Origin: Symbiodinium natans
Lineage: Eukaryota; Sar; Dinophyceae; Suessiales; Symbiodiniaceae
NCBI GenBank assembly: GCA_905221605.1
Contig: CAJNDS010002129.1
Location: forward strand, 1-64,000
Direction of reading: 5' to 3'
Length of the DNA stretch: 64,000 nt
Below are positions 48,708 through 58,920 of the stretch, piece by piece (positions within the stretch are counted from its first letter, which is position 1; each line of letters starts with the position of its first letter). The position numbers and the translations under genes are program-made. A model generated the notes under the pieces. The model saw only the letters and a program-made list of their open reading frames with translations. It ran no database searches and had not been told where the DNA came from.

Positions 48708-49086
48708 CAGGGGCTGGGGGTAGGGAGGCTAGGGGTCGAGGGTTGAGGGGAAGCCTCGAAGCTTAAGGGTCTAAGCTTTCCAGGCTTTGTAGCTCCCTGG
48801 CCAGGGGGGCTTCGGATTAAGGCGGATAACCGAAACAATTGCTAAACGCGAATCAGGGCAGCTCGTGGGCTACTCCGTTTCAAACCTGTTCCGTAATGAT
48901 TTTTTGTTGGAATTTAAATAGAGTTGGACACCAAAAAACTCTTATTCAAAAGTTTTTTGGTTTGTGGCTCCCCGGCCCCCCGCCCTTCATCCCCGGCCCG
49001 GCAACATCGCATAATTGAGGGCCACCCTCATCAACGGGGTCCCCTATACTATAAGTTTTCGAGAAAAACGCTTAATAGCGCCCCCT
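48708..49086. repeat. Dispersed repeat I, copy 2 (inverted relative to copy 1)
   Basis: Reverse-complement relative of 16672-17067, with substitutions and small indels throughout. Confidence 0.85.
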
Positions 49087-49778
49087 GAAACTAAAGCGAG
49101 TGCAACATTAAGCATAGCCTGAGAAGTGTACCCAGTAGGGGGAAGGGGGAGAGGGTAGACTGCCCAAATGTCTTGGCAGGTTCATATCCCTGGGATGGGC
49201 ATTGCGGCTGATTCCGGCACCCTTGCGCGGTTGCTACTTTCCAGAAGCAACATCTCCATGTATGGACCCTTTGGTGCAGAGGCGGGTCAAATCGGCGAGC
49301 AGCAACCATTCCGCCCTGATCCTCTGGTGCTTATCTAATTCTTACTATTCTTGCCATACTCTGTACTTGTTGTCGCTTCTTTGATATGATGACGTCGTTC
49401 GGGCGCGGGCTTTATCATTCTTTAGACACCTGAGCACCCTTTCCGAAAATCGCGTATGGTTTCCAGAGCGTAGAGTCGTTGATGAGACTTTCTGTCCCGC
49501 AGTTCCCATCCTCAACAAGTCCAAGAGAGGATCGTGCACCTTAAGCCCGAAGCCCTAAGTGCAAGAGCGAAGCCCTGATCCCGCCAAGCGGACTGAACTT
49601 GAGACTGTGCAGCGCCCAAGAGTCCTGCTGTGACAGGAGGTGGCTGTGATGTTCGGTGCCCTATAGAGATCTAACTCTGCGAAGCTGCGGCACCGCAGCC
49701 TAAGCCACTCGATGCTTTAGCTTGCAGCCCTATACAAAAACCCTCAAGCCTCATAAGCCAGAAGCCCTAAACCCTAAT

Positions 49779-49873
49779 GTGCAGCGACTGGGGAGGCTCG
49801 CCGTCAGCAGCAGCAACAGCACCAGCAGCAACAGCACCAGCAGTATCAGCAGATGGGCGCCTCGGCTGTTTAG
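49779..49873 (+). CDS. Terminal exon with polyglutamine tract
   Basis: TGCAG acceptor after CCCTAAACCC; TGEARRQQQQQHQQQQ then HQQYQQMGASAV, TAG 49871-49873. Probably the end of the coiled-coil gene upstream. The Ser frame of the same CAG repeat is the alternative. Confidence 0.5.
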
Positions 49874-50280
49874 ATCTTTCGGATGCACTGGGAAAGCTGG
49901 GGCGGGGGGGGTCGGGGGACGTTGATTTAAAGTGTTTTATACAATAGTTATACTTTATACGTATTATAAGGTAGCATGATGTTACGCTACAAAATGGAAG
50001 AAACAACGCTCATTCTAGACAACATATCCGGTGATCTTTAGTTTGCCGTTGTCCTTGAGTGTAGGGTCTTGGGCTTCTTGGGAAATGTGTCCACATGCGC
50101 AGAGCGGGCGTTGCTTTTGGCATTCAGCAGAGCCTGCACCCTAACTCGTGTGGGGCCGTGGGGTAACAGCATGCTGGCTACCCGCGACTTGAATCTAAAC
50201 CCTGGCCGCCATGATGTCAAGCTCTGGAGTCGTAGAACAAGCCGAAGCCCTCTCATCTATCAGCTCGGCTACCTCTTGCC

Positions 50281-52407
50281 ATGGCTTTGCAGTACAGCCC
50301 ACAGATCTCTCCGCATGAGCCCGGCGATGTGGATAGCGAACTTACGCCGGCTTTGCCAGAATCCGCCCAGGAGGCGACGCACCAAAGTGCTGTCTTCCGC
50401 CGGGCGGCCTATGCACTCTTTCTCCTCGGCGCTGCGCTCGTGGTCATGGCCACAGCCACAGTCTTCCCAATGCAGGCTGGAGAAATGGAGAAATCTTCCA
50501 GCGATGCTTCGATGGAGGGAATGGCATCGGAATTGCGAATGCTTGCTGAAGTTTCATGTGCTGGAGTTACGTGCGACGCCTACTCCACCCATGACCCGAC
50601 CGGCACATGTGAGGGACCCGAGACTTCCGATGACTGTTTGGAGAAGTGCTGTCTCGAGATCGAGTGCGACGACATTCCAGCTTTCTCGTGCGTGGCTGCC
50701 CTTGGTCCGTCATTCTTCAAAAGGAAGATTACATTCTTCAAAATGGGAAAAAGTGGAAAGTGCAAAGGAGAAGATAATTGCAAGGACACGTGTTGTCAAG
50801 GCGAGTGCGCCACCACTACTTGCAACGGCGCAAACCCCTGCCAGAGGCCGTTCCCACCAGAGCGGTGCACTCCTTCCAAGTGCCCGGAGCAATGCTGCTA
50901 CAATGGCGATGAGTACTGTGGCAATGGTGGTGCCAATGCCTACACGTCGGCATGCAAGAGTTGCATGTCGCTGACGACATATTGTGAGAACATGATGAGC
51001 CTCGACTTCGCGACGACACCCAGGCATGAGTGGAACCAGAAAGCCTTCGAGATGGTCATGCAAGGCTTGCTGGAGCCCGGCTGTGAGGTGAAGGAAGTTC
51101 CACAGTGTGAGGACTTGCTCAAGTTCAGAGTGAAAGCTACCTTCCCTTGGCACAAAGCCAGTGGCGAATACGTGTCAGCGAACGCCGTGGATATCATCGC
51201 TGGTGGCACTCAAGCGGTCAGTGGTGGAGATGACATGCTAATTTTCATCTGGAGGATTGAGGATGGCCACTTCCTCCGAAACTACTCGGCCCATTATTCC
51301 GGCGTTCGTGCGATCAGCACGTTCCGCGATGCCACCTTCTTCTGTGCTGCCAGCTCGACAGAAGTAATCGTCTGGCGCAGCTCAGGCCCGGAAGATGCAG
51401 GAACCCTTTCCGTGGAGTTTACGACCTGGAACACAAGCTCTGTCTTTACTACGTACTGCATGAGCGTCCCCACGTGGGAAACCGTCATTGTGGGTCAGAC
51501 TGACAGCGAGACGGTAATCTGGCACTGGAAATTTGGTGGAACCCTCTCAGTTCCAGTCGACCCGGATGCCGAGTGGGCTTGGCAAATTGACCGAGATGCG
51601 CTCTTTGTCCGCTGGCCCGACCAGATCAAGGGCCATCCCAGTGAGCTCCAAGTCGGCTTCACGGAGTGGAGGAAGAATCTGTTCGGGATTCATCCACATG
51701 AGGGATTCCTGGCCACCAGCCGGCGCCTGCTGGACGGCGGCGACACGTCCCGGGGCGGAGAGATGTCTCCGGCTATCGTGACGTCTCTGGAAGGCAAGGT
51801 GCCTGAGGAGGTGCAGGCACAGGCACGGAGACTCCGTCCTGCCGATCGCACAGCCCCGTTTACCAATTGGTTCACCAATGAGCGTTGGGGCGATGTCCCG
51901 GTCTATTTCTACCAGCCGGACGGCTGGGGAAAGGTGATGTGCATTGCAGCGATCCCCTTCGACATCCTCTATGCAGTCGGCTACGAGGATGGTAGCATCC
52001 GTGTTTGGAAGGTCTACAACGGCTTCTTGAAGAGCTTGATCCCAAAGGCCCATGAAGGATCTGTCAACGCCTTGGTTTCGGCTCCGGCTGGGAACACCTT
52101 GTATTCCGGTGGTCAAGATGGCATCATTCGCATGTGGGATGTCTTCAGCGGCAAGCTGCAAGGAGAGCTGTACGCTGCCCATGCCGGGCCTGTTCGATCG
52201 TTGGAAGTGATCCCGGGTGGCAACAATATCTACTCGGGTCACGCCTTCGGCCTTTTGCTGTTGTGGATCCCAGGAGAGAAGAAGTTGTGGTGTGAGCTGG
52301 ACACAAAGGCTGGTTCCGTCAACTCTCTTCGAGTCAATCCTGCTGTGGTTGGTCAGGTCCTGGCGGCTTTGGAGAATGGCGACGTCAGGGTGTACCAGAT
52401 GGGCTGA
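50281..52407 (+). CDS. Membrane-anchored Cys-rich WD40 protein, intronless
   Basis: An intact 708-codon frame with ATG at 50281. Residues about 42-62 (AAYALFLLGAALVVMATA) form one membrane anchor with a polar N-terminus. Residues about 92-245 are Cys-rich with three modules ending DCLEKCC, NCKDTCC and KCPEQCC. WD40-type strands follow at about 290-420 (AVSGGDDMLIFIWR, EVIVWR, TVIWHW) and about 560-705 (EDGSIRVWK, GGQDGIIRMWD, GHAFGLLLLW, ENGDVRVYQ). The type II layout and Cys modules suggest an extracytoplasmic scaffold; this is inference. No family with this order is known to me. No telomere repeats lie inside or within 400 bases, unlike the split genes. Confidence 0.9.
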   Translation: MALQYSPQISPHEPGDVDSELTPALPESAQEATHQSAVFRRAAYALFLLGAALVVMATATVFPMQAGEMEKSSSDASMEGMASELRMLAEVSCAGVTCDAYSTHDPTGTCEGPETSDDCLEKCCLEIECDDIPAFSCVAALGPSFFKRKITFFKMGKSGKCKGEDNCKDTCCQGECATTTCNGANPCQRPFPPERCTPSKCPEQCCYNGDEYCGNGGANAYTSACKSCMSLTTYCENMMSLDFATTPRHEWNQKAFEMVMQGLLEPGCEVKEVPQCEDLLKFRVKATFPWHKASGEYVSANAVDIIAGGTQAVSGGDDMLIFIWRIEDGHFLRNYSAHYSGVRAISTFRDATFFCAASSTEVIVWRSSGPEDAGTLSVEFTTWNTSSVFTTYCMSVPTWETVIVGQTDSETVIWHWKFGGTLSVPVDPDAEWAWQIDRDALFVRWPDQIKGHPSELQVGFTEWRKNLFGIHPHEGFLATSRRLLDGGDTSRGGEMSPAIVTSLEGKVPEEVQAQARRLRPADRTAPFTNWFTNERWGDVPVYFYQPDGWGKVMCIAAIPFDILYAVGYEDGSIRVWKVYNGFLKSLIPKAHEGSVNALVSAPAGNTLYSGGQDGIIRMWDVFSGKLQGELYAAHAGPVRSLEVIPGGNNIYSGHAFGLLLLWIPGEKKLWCELDTKAGSVNSLRVNPAVVGQVLAALENGDVRVYQMG

Positions 52408-52599
52408 GAGCGAGGTTGGCTAGTTGAGCTCAGATGAGTTTCACTTGGCTGCAATGCCGTCTCGCTTCCTTAAAAGAGGAGGTGCCTTGCGGTTTGGACA
52501 TTGTACCAGAATTTCCGGCGTGCGCCAGTGTGAGAGTCGACACTTTAACATGCCTAGATGCGGCTGGGCAGGTGGCCAAAAATTGTCCCGAGAGCTGTG

Positions 52600-52950
52600 T
52601 ATATCTAATTTTATATATATATATATATATTTATTTATTTATATATTATTTACTTATAGATACCTTTTATATAATTACATGTCGGTTGAGTTCCTGGAGC
52701 TGTGTCGAACTGAAGCGAAGACAAGGCAAGGACACCCGAAGCGGGCTGACCATACCCACCACATGAAGACACCGAGGCCTGCTGCTGCCCCAGGGTGGTA
52801 TTCAGCCAATGGCCATGGCAGTGCCCATGCATCAGCTCCTCGGTTGCAAAGATGTCCGATATCTATATATATATATATATCCATATACATATATATATAT
52901 ATACGTAAACAAATAAATACATGTCTATATATATATATATGGGACTTGCT
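52600..52950. repeat. TA microsatellites downstream of the WD40 gene
   Basis: TA/TATT tracts at 52600-52675 and 52862-52945; the second is partly palindromic. Frames here are Ile/Tyr artefacts. Confidence 0.9.
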
Positions 52951-53039
52951 TGGGAGTTTCGGTGGGCTCAAGCTACAGCCAGAAGGGTGTGGAAGTCGTA
53001 TGGAAGCCAGGCATCTTTCTCCCTAAGCGCTAAACCCTA

Positions 53040-53117
53040 AGGCCCTAAACCCTAAACCCTAAACCCTAAACCCTAAACCCTAAACCCTAAACCCTAAACC
53101 CTAAACCCTAAACCCTA
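53040..53117. repeat. CCCTAAA array
   Basis: About ten units ending at the next exon. Confidence 0.95.
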
Positions 53118-53119
53118 AG

Positions 53120-53185
53120 CTGGCGCCCAGGATGGCGGTGCCCGCGCACATGGCCATGCATGGCATGCCCAGTCTGGGTCCGTGA
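53120..53185 (+). CDS. Exon between telomere arrays, Met-rich
   Basis: CTAAG acceptor from the array; LAPRMAVPAHMAMHGMPS, TGA 53183-53185. Degenerate TTTAGGG/TTTAGGA follows from 53253. Confidence 0.45.
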   Translation: MAPRMAVPAHMAMHGMPSLGP

Positions 53186-53330
53186 CGCGTTTCATGGGAC
53201 CTCCATCGGCTCAGATGTCTCCTCGGGGTCTCAAGAGCTTGTCCTTTAATGGAGGTTTAGGGTCTAGGGTTTAGGGTTTAGGATTTAGGATTTAGGATTT
53301 AGGATTTAGGATTTAGGGTTAGGGTTCAAA

Positions 53331-53420
53331 ATAGGGGTCGGAATAATTACTAGTAGTATTCCCTTATGGTCCCTTGATAAATATACTATAATGACCCCCC
53401 CAAAACCCTGTTACATTCGG
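53331..53420. mobile_element. Inverted-repeat element family C (copy 4)
   Basis: ATAGGGGTCGGAATAATTAC at left; right part CCCCAAAACCCTGTTAC resembles copy 1. Confidence 0.55.
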
Positions 53421-53889
53421 ATGATGGGTGTGGTAAGGCTTCTTTGACTGCAAGAACGGAATCAGGGGGGGGGGGGGGCTTGGGCATTAGGAGTTCATGG
53501 GGTGTGTAGGCTTGGACAGCACCTCCTGTTTGTCACTTGAGGCCACGAGACTCCGGAAGTGTTCTCAACACGTCTCAATCGAACCTGGCGAAATGACCAT
53601 GCTATCCAAAGGCTCCTATGTAGTACCTTTTTGGGTCGTATACAGTGGACTAGAACCCCCAAGAACTGACCTCCAAAAGGAACTACAGTGGAGCCTTCAG
53701 GTAGATACTAGCAACTTTGCTTCGATGCGGTGAGGCATTGCGACGGACCAAAGAGCTGCGTTGCGCAAAATCCTACTTCGCCATTTCTGCGCCGAGTCAA
53801 ATCCGATGAGGCACCGAACAAGTACAGGCTCTTGCAGAACCGAAGCCCTGGGCCCTAAGCGTAAACACATTCAACCCTAAACCCGGAAG

Positions 53890-54003
53890 CTGGCAAACAA
53901 AAAGCAGCTGAATCAGGCTATCTCAAAAGTTGTTGATGCCTCCGGGAAAAAAGTTCCATCTGCGCGAACACTTCGAATCCACCTACATGAACCATGGCAT
54001 TAG
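53890..54003 (+). CDS. Exon, basic, unknown
   Basis: KLANKKQLNQAISKVVDA then SGKKVPSARTLRIHLHE, TAG 54001-54003. Confidence 0.5.
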   Translation: MANKKQLNQAISKVVDASGKKVPSARTLRIHLHEPWH

Positions 54004-54135
54004 GGGAATACTATGCCTGAGCTCGGCTGAGCATGAGGGGCCTGCGGGTCAACCGCGTTCGACTGCTTGTGGGCCAATAGAATTTCAGTCCCCCCCCCCC
54101 CCCCCCAAATGAGCCAGCCCTGCTGATGGACCTTC

Positions 54136-54230
54136 AACCCCCCTTGTACTAACAGTCCTTCATTGGGACTACAATTAGGGTGTACGATAAGCCCTATCAA
54201 GGACTGTTAGCATAAGGGGGAACATCCCAA
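54136..54230. mobile_element. Inverted-repeat element family A (copy 12, left end damaged)
   Basis: TTGTACTAACAGTCCTTCAT ... TAAGGGGGAACATCCCAA. Confidence 0.8.
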
Positions 54231-54264
54231 CCGCAAGTCCCGGAGTCCTTTGAGTTGCAAGATA

Positions 54265-54363
54265 CTTGGTGGCCCCGTGGTACCCCTTGCCGATTTTTTG
54301 TTTGGTTATAGGTCCCCTTATTGCAGAAACCAACCCCAAAAAGGGTACCCTTATTGTAGTACC
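54265..54363. mobile_element. Inverted-repeat element family B (copy 4), right end merged with CCCTAAA
   Basis: CTTGGTGGCCCCGTGGTACC at left. On the right, GTAGTACC passes directly into TAAACCCTAAACCC, so the terminus is lost. Confidence 0.7.
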
Positions 54364-54433
54364 TAAACCCTAAACCCTAAACCCTAAACCCTAAACCCTA
54401 AACTCCCGTTTACAACACCCCCCAAAAAGAAAG

Positions 54434-54502
54434 TTGAAGACTGAGTGGCGAGAGGCCCTCCAGAAGGCCAAGGATGCTGGAGATCAGAAGTCCAACCTCC
54501 CA
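54434..54502 (+). CDS. Exon between opposed telomere arrays, helical
   Basis: GAAAG acceptor; LKTEWREALQKAKDAGDQ then KSNLPE. TTTAGGG from 54528. Confidence 0.55.
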
Positions 54503-54884
54503 GAGCTTTTTTTTTGGGGGGGGGGGAGGTTTAGGTTTAGGGTTTAGGGTTTAGGGTTTAGGGTTTAGGGGGGAGGGGGGTTACATGCATTTTGAGATAT
54601 TTTGGGGAGCTTCCGCAGGGGGATGCGTTTTTATCTTGCTTCCACGCACATGCTTGTCCGTCGGAAGGTTAGAGGTCTGAGGCCTGCTAAGACGGCCACT
54701 TCAGGTTTTGAGGTTTTGGGCTTTGGCTTTTGGTGTATTTTTCTCTGGGGCAAGTGTGGGTAAGGAGCCATTGTATGGCAGGGCTTGGTGATGTAGCGGG
54801 TTCAGTGGTGTTAGTAAGGTTGGTTGCTCTCCCAACAAGCCAGATCAGACTACTATTTGCTTAAAAACCCCATGCGAAGAATAC

Positions 54885-54990
54885 GAGGCTTACGGCGCTG
54901 GCCCTCCTGGTGATGAGCGAGACCTACCTGGAGCAAATGCCTCAGAACTGGGCTGGACTTGGATCCCTCGACCGAAACCCTAATACCCCT
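54885..54990 (+). CDS. Possible exon, unknown
   Basis: EYEAYGAGPPGDERDLPG then ANASELGWTWIPRP; a second frame (TRLTALALLVMSETYLEQ) is also open. Confidence 0.4.
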
Positions 54991-55554
54991 CAACCCTAAA
55001 CCTAAACTCCGAACACCCAACGTATCTTGCTTTCATCTTTCTGATAGGCAGCGCAGAAAGCTGCCAAGTCCGAACGCCCAACGGGCTTCCGAACCCGAGG
55101 GCCCCTTTGGGAATGGCCACAAAAAAAGGGCTTAGGGCTCAGGGTTCTTCAGGAGTCTGGGTTCAATAAAAGGGTTTAGGGTAAAGGGTTTAAGGTGTAC
55201 GTCGGGTTTAGTGGTCCAGGGTCCTTCTGAGTGGCTCCGCAGTCTTTTTTCTGGCTTTTGAGGGTTCATGGGGGTGCTTGGTGGCATTTACCAAGCCCAG
55301 CTTGACCAGAGGTGTTTGTGGAGGGAGGGCTCCCTAAACCCTAAAGAGCAACGTAGACCCAAAAGTTGGGCGCTGGTCGCGCTGCAACCTAATTCTGAGA
55401 GTACTCTGAGCGCCCCTTTTTTCAAATCAAAGGGCTTCCTTCTCCCGAGAATTTGCGCAGCAATCCTTCACCCCTGATATGACCCCTCCCCCCCCAGACC
55501 CTAAGCAGAAAACCCGAACCCTAAAGTGGCCAGGTTCATATTTCGGGGCATATC

Positions 55555-55712
55555 TTGGGATGTTCCCCCTTATACTAACAGGCCCGAATAGGGATTATCG
55601 TACCCCCCCCCCCCCCCCCCCCCCCCCATTATCAAGCTGTTAGTAGAAGAGGGAACATCCTAAACCTTAAACCCTAAACCCTAAACCCTAAGTATAAGGC
55701 GGAACATCCCAA
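55555..55712. mobile_element. Inverted-repeat element family A (copy 13) with telomere array splitting its right arm
   Basis: 8-base target duplication GGCATATC at 55547-55554 and 55713-55720. The right arm appears twice: GAGGGAACATCC, then CCCTAAA units (55661-55691), then AGTATAAGGCGGAACATCCC. A C-run fills the loop. Confidence 0.9.
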
Positions 55713-55729
55713 GGCATATCTAAGATCAG

Positions 55730-55816
55730 CGCGCCGGGAAGTTGAGCCCAGGCGGCCTGCGGTGGTCGAAGCCCAGTCGGCAGCTGATGCGGCCATGAAG
55801 GTGTTTGAGGAGTCTG
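55730..55816 (+). CDS. Exon, helical, unknown
   Basis: ATCAG acceptor, GC donor at 55817: RREVEPRRPAVVEAQSAA then DAAMKVFEES. TTTAGGG follows the donor directly. Confidence 0.6.
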
Positions 55817-55817
55817 G

Positions 55818-55925
55818 CTTAGGGTTTAGGGTTTAGGGTTTAGGGTTTAGGGTCTAGGGTCTAGGGTCTGGGGTTTGGGGTTTGGGGTTTGGGGTTTGGG
55901 GTTTAATTAGGGTTTAGGGTTTGGG
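55818..55925. repeat. TTTAGGG array with TCTAGGG and TTTGGGG blocks
   Basis: Canonical, then TCTAGGG, then five TTTGGGG units, then canonical. Confidence 0.95.
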
Positions 55926-56308
55926 GATCGGACTCAGGGGGTCTAGCAATGTTTGAAGGTGTAGGGCTCATGAGATCGTCCCCGCGCGTACCTGCGCGCG
56001 CGTGCTTCTTCCGGCGGAGGCTTGCATACCTTTGAAGCCCTAAACCCTAAACCGGCGACTCTGTTGGAGGGTCATCCTTGCTACGCCCCGACGTTCCACA
56101 CCCTGAGCCCGAGTCTTACGCCGGATCTCAGAGCCTATAGGGGCCTTGGCGTGGAAACGCCTGAGAATTCTGAGCACTCACATGCTTGGAGACAATGGTC
56201 CCTCCAGGTTTGCTGGCTAGTCAGTTGCATAGGGCCCTAAGCCCTATATAACCACCCGCCCTAAAGTTGAAAGCTCAACAACAAATCCTGAGCCCCTGAA
56301 CCCAAAAG

Positions 56309-56485
56309 ATTGCCAGGTCGGAAGAGAGGATTGAGCAGACGCTGCTCGCCCGATCCCCTTTCCTGACTCGAGTGGCTCCAAGGCTAGAAGCAGCCCTATC
56401 AGCCCGAGATTGCCGTCAGAAGCCATACATAGACGCCCGGAACCTTCAGTCCATCTTTCTCAAGATCGCAAGAGACCCCAAGTGA
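56309..56485 (+). CDS. Probable terminal exon of 58 codons, unknown
   Basis: AAAAG acceptor; IARSEERIEQTLLARSPF, LTRVAPRLEAALSARDCR, QKPYIDARNLQSIFLKIA, RDPK, TGA 56483-56485. Clear helical composition. Confidence 0.6.
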   Translation: MARSEERIEQTLLARSPFLTRVAPRLEAALSARDCRQKPYIDARNLQSIFLKIARDPK

Positions 56486-56863
56486 AACAAAGGCCCCATC
56501 GTGCCCAGTCAGAGCCCTACTACCCTCAACCCTAAACCCTAAACCCTAAGTTTGAAACCGCCGACTTCAAGCCCAGCCATGGATCCATCTTCCCGAAATC
56601 TTACACACCCTGTGCTGAAACAAGGCGAGGGCTTAGGCCATGGTTTCCTTGCAAAAAAAGGTTTCAGGAAAAATGGTTTCGGGGGTTTAGGGTTTAGGGT
56701 TTAGGGTTTGGGGTTTAGGGTTTGGGGCTTAGGGTTTAGGGCACATACTCCAGAGCTGCTGCCCATGACCTGGTGCAGAGCTCCTGCCTACCATGGCCTC
56801 GGCCGCCCATGCAGAGCCTTGGGTGGTGGCCATCCCATCCTACGACCGAGTTGGCCTTCTGGC

Positions 56864-56966
56864 ATATGGGGTTTCCGAAAATAGGGATGCCCTGTTCTGC
56901 AAGAAGGATTACAGCATTTGGGGGTATACTAGGGGAAACCCCCTATTTTGGGAAGTGCCCATATAC
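56864..56966. mobile_element. Inverted-repeat element family D (copy 5)
   Basis: ATATGGGGTTTCCGAAAATA left; CTATTTTGGGAAGTGCCCAT right. Confidence 0.7.
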
Positions 56967-57143
56967 TGGCTGGCACGGAATCATAGGTGGGGTCTGATGT
57001 CAGGATTTCGCTGAGTTTGTAGCGACAGCTGTCGTGTGAAAGAGCCGGTCCCGCTGCAAGCATCCAAGGTACCATAGTGTCACATACACTCAACCTGGTA
57101 TGTTCGGCGGGTATACCGACCCGGCGCATCTTCGTCTTCGCAG

Positions 57144-57213
57144 ACCCACGGCAGTGCGACGAGTGCCCAGGGCAACGAGATTTGAGATCATGCTTTCACA
57201 AGGTCCATGTGGG
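57144..57213 (+). CDS. Possible Cys-rich exon
   Basis: TCGCAG acceptor; PRQCDECPGQRDLRSCFH then KVHVG and stop. Another frame (FEIMLSQGPCGLILDAVW) is open through 57260. 57214-57531 has only weak frames. Confidence 0.35.
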
Positions 57214-57531
57214 TTGATACTAGATGCTGTATGGAGAAGTGAAACAGCTGCATATCAAGGTAGGCATGGTCGCTGCGTCGGCAGTGCATGTCACTGGTAG
57301 CTGAAGGCTGTTTGAGTGAATGTCCACAAATCAGGGACGGTCTGCCGTGCGTGGGGCGGCTAGGCAACTGGAAGACCCACATGTAGTGAAGGTACCAGAA
57401 GGCGCTAGAACCGCGCGGCGTCAATGTGGTCCCGGGCGAAGAGGGCGTCTGCGGTCAGAGGCACATTTCTTAAACCGAGAATTTGAGCCACCGGCATGGG
57501 TATACAGGGCTGGAGGGGTCACGGTGGATCT

Positions 57532-57650
57532 CTAGCTACTATTTCCCCCAAAGCATGCAAGATAATGTCTCCCTACATGTCCCTACTATATTTCCCCTCT
57601 AAAGGAAGAATAGTTTTTTGGGGGGTGGCTCTTAAGCAAACAGTAGCTAG
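57532..57650. mobile_element. Inverted-repeat element family J (copy 2)
   Basis: CTAGCTACTATTT at the left and AAACAGTAGCTAG at the right are inverted; internal CTTAAGCAAACAG is shared with 8660-8675. Confidence 0.65.
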
Positions 57651-58031
57651 GGCTAGAAGTGGTGTTTTCGTACGGGTGTCATGATGAGCCGTCGAGGAAT
57701 AGGATCATGAGCTTCTTTCCGGTGGGCACGCGCATCGTGGAGACTCGGCTTATCGACAGCACCCTCACACTCCCTGTAGCCGCTGTAGCCGTAGGCCTTT
57801 GAAACCCTAAGCCCTGAACCCTGGCTTGTGGAGTGCGGGAATCCTAGCTCTTGGGTGGCAGACCTTCGATCCGCATTGGGAGAAGTTGTCTTGATGGGGT
57901 CGCAGGAGTAGAAGTGTTTTGCCCACAATTACGGCCAAGGCCCTGCAAACATCAAGTCCAGGTCTCAAAAAAGACCTAGTAGAGATCCCGGGATCCAACT
58001 TAGCCCTAAACCCTAAACCCTAAACCCTAAA

Positions 58032-58124
58032 TTCCCTTCGGGGATCATCCGATAAAATTGGAACGATACACTAGCATGGCCCCTGCGCAAGGATGACACG
58101 CACAAATCGAGAAGTGTACCAAGC
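58032..58124 (+). pseudogene. U6 snRNA-derived retrocopy lacking the ACAGAGA box
   Basis: TTCCCTTCGGGGATCATCCG, then ATAAAATTGGAACGATACA, then TAGCATGGCCCCTGCGCA and AGGATGACACGCACAAATCG match U6. Between GATACA and TAGCATGG about eight bases (the GAGAAGAT of functional U6) are replaced by a single C. That removes the region that pairs with the 5' splice site. The copy ends GTACCAAGC followed by ten A, as expected of a retroposed RNA, and CCCTAAA repeats flank both sides. Confidence 0.85.
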
Positions 58125-58164
58125 AAAAAAAAAACCCTAAATCCTAAACCCTAAACCCACTTAG

Positions 58165-58215
58165 GAGATGGATGACGACATCAAGGGCGTCGTCACCTCC
58201 ACAGGAGAGTGGTTT
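58165..58215 (+). CDS. Exon of 17 codons
   Basis: ACTTAG acceptor and GTGTGTG donor bound EMDDDIKGVVTSTGEWF in phase 0. CCCTAAA precedes, TTTAGGG follows at 58297. Confidence 0.6.
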
Positions 58216-58291
58216 GTGTGTGGGTGATGGAGGAAGTTTACACAGAGGTTTCGTGGCAAGAGTCGCCTCCCGTGTAAGAAGAATGTCTCTC

Positions 58292-58350
58292 GGATTTAGG
58301 GTTTAGGGTTTAGGGCTTAGGGTTTAGGGTTTAGGGTTTAGGGTTTAGTC
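58292..58350. repeat. TTTAGGG array
   Basis: Seven units. 58351-58620 contains a polar + frame (58359-58616) without recognised domain. Confidence 0.9.
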
Positions 58351-58920
58351 AAAAAGGGTTGCGTGATTGTGATCGAAAAGACGATCATGAGAATGCAATG
58401 CCACATGTGAGGGGCTTTGCATCCTCGCCACCAGGATCCGTGCGAAGCGACAGAACAGCGCAGGCAGTTCCGGTTCCCAACGCAAGCCTGCCAGCAATCA
58501 TCGACCATCTGTTGCTCGGAAGCTTTTGCAGCAGGCAGGGTGATGTAGACCTAAATTGCCCGGGGCTGTTGTGTCGAAATCGCGACAGATTCGCCGGTTT
58601 CCTCCCTAAACCCTAAACCCCTAAACCCTAAAAAAAAAACCCACACCCACCCCGCCTCCGAGTCGGCCCAGGTTTGCGGTGGCCAGTCGTGACGTGGCCG
58701 TTAACCATGGTAGGGGTTTCGGGGCATGTAGAGCCGAAGAGGCATTCAAAGGCCCTCCTTCTTGCTCTAGGCAAGACGCGGTGGGTTCGTAAAAAGAGAA
58801 GTGAAATCGAAAGGCACTGAAAATAGGGGGATGGGCTAGTTCAGGACACTTTTGTCCAAGCCCGAACCCTTCAAGCCTCATAAGTGTTCCTTCTAGGGCC
58901 TCCCCAAAGGCAAATAGCAG

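Noticed and set aside
50043-50057. CCGTTGTCCTTGAG upstream of the WD40 gene, resembling a spliced-leader relic
   Set aside because: The central ATTTTGG of the leader is absent; similarity is too weak.
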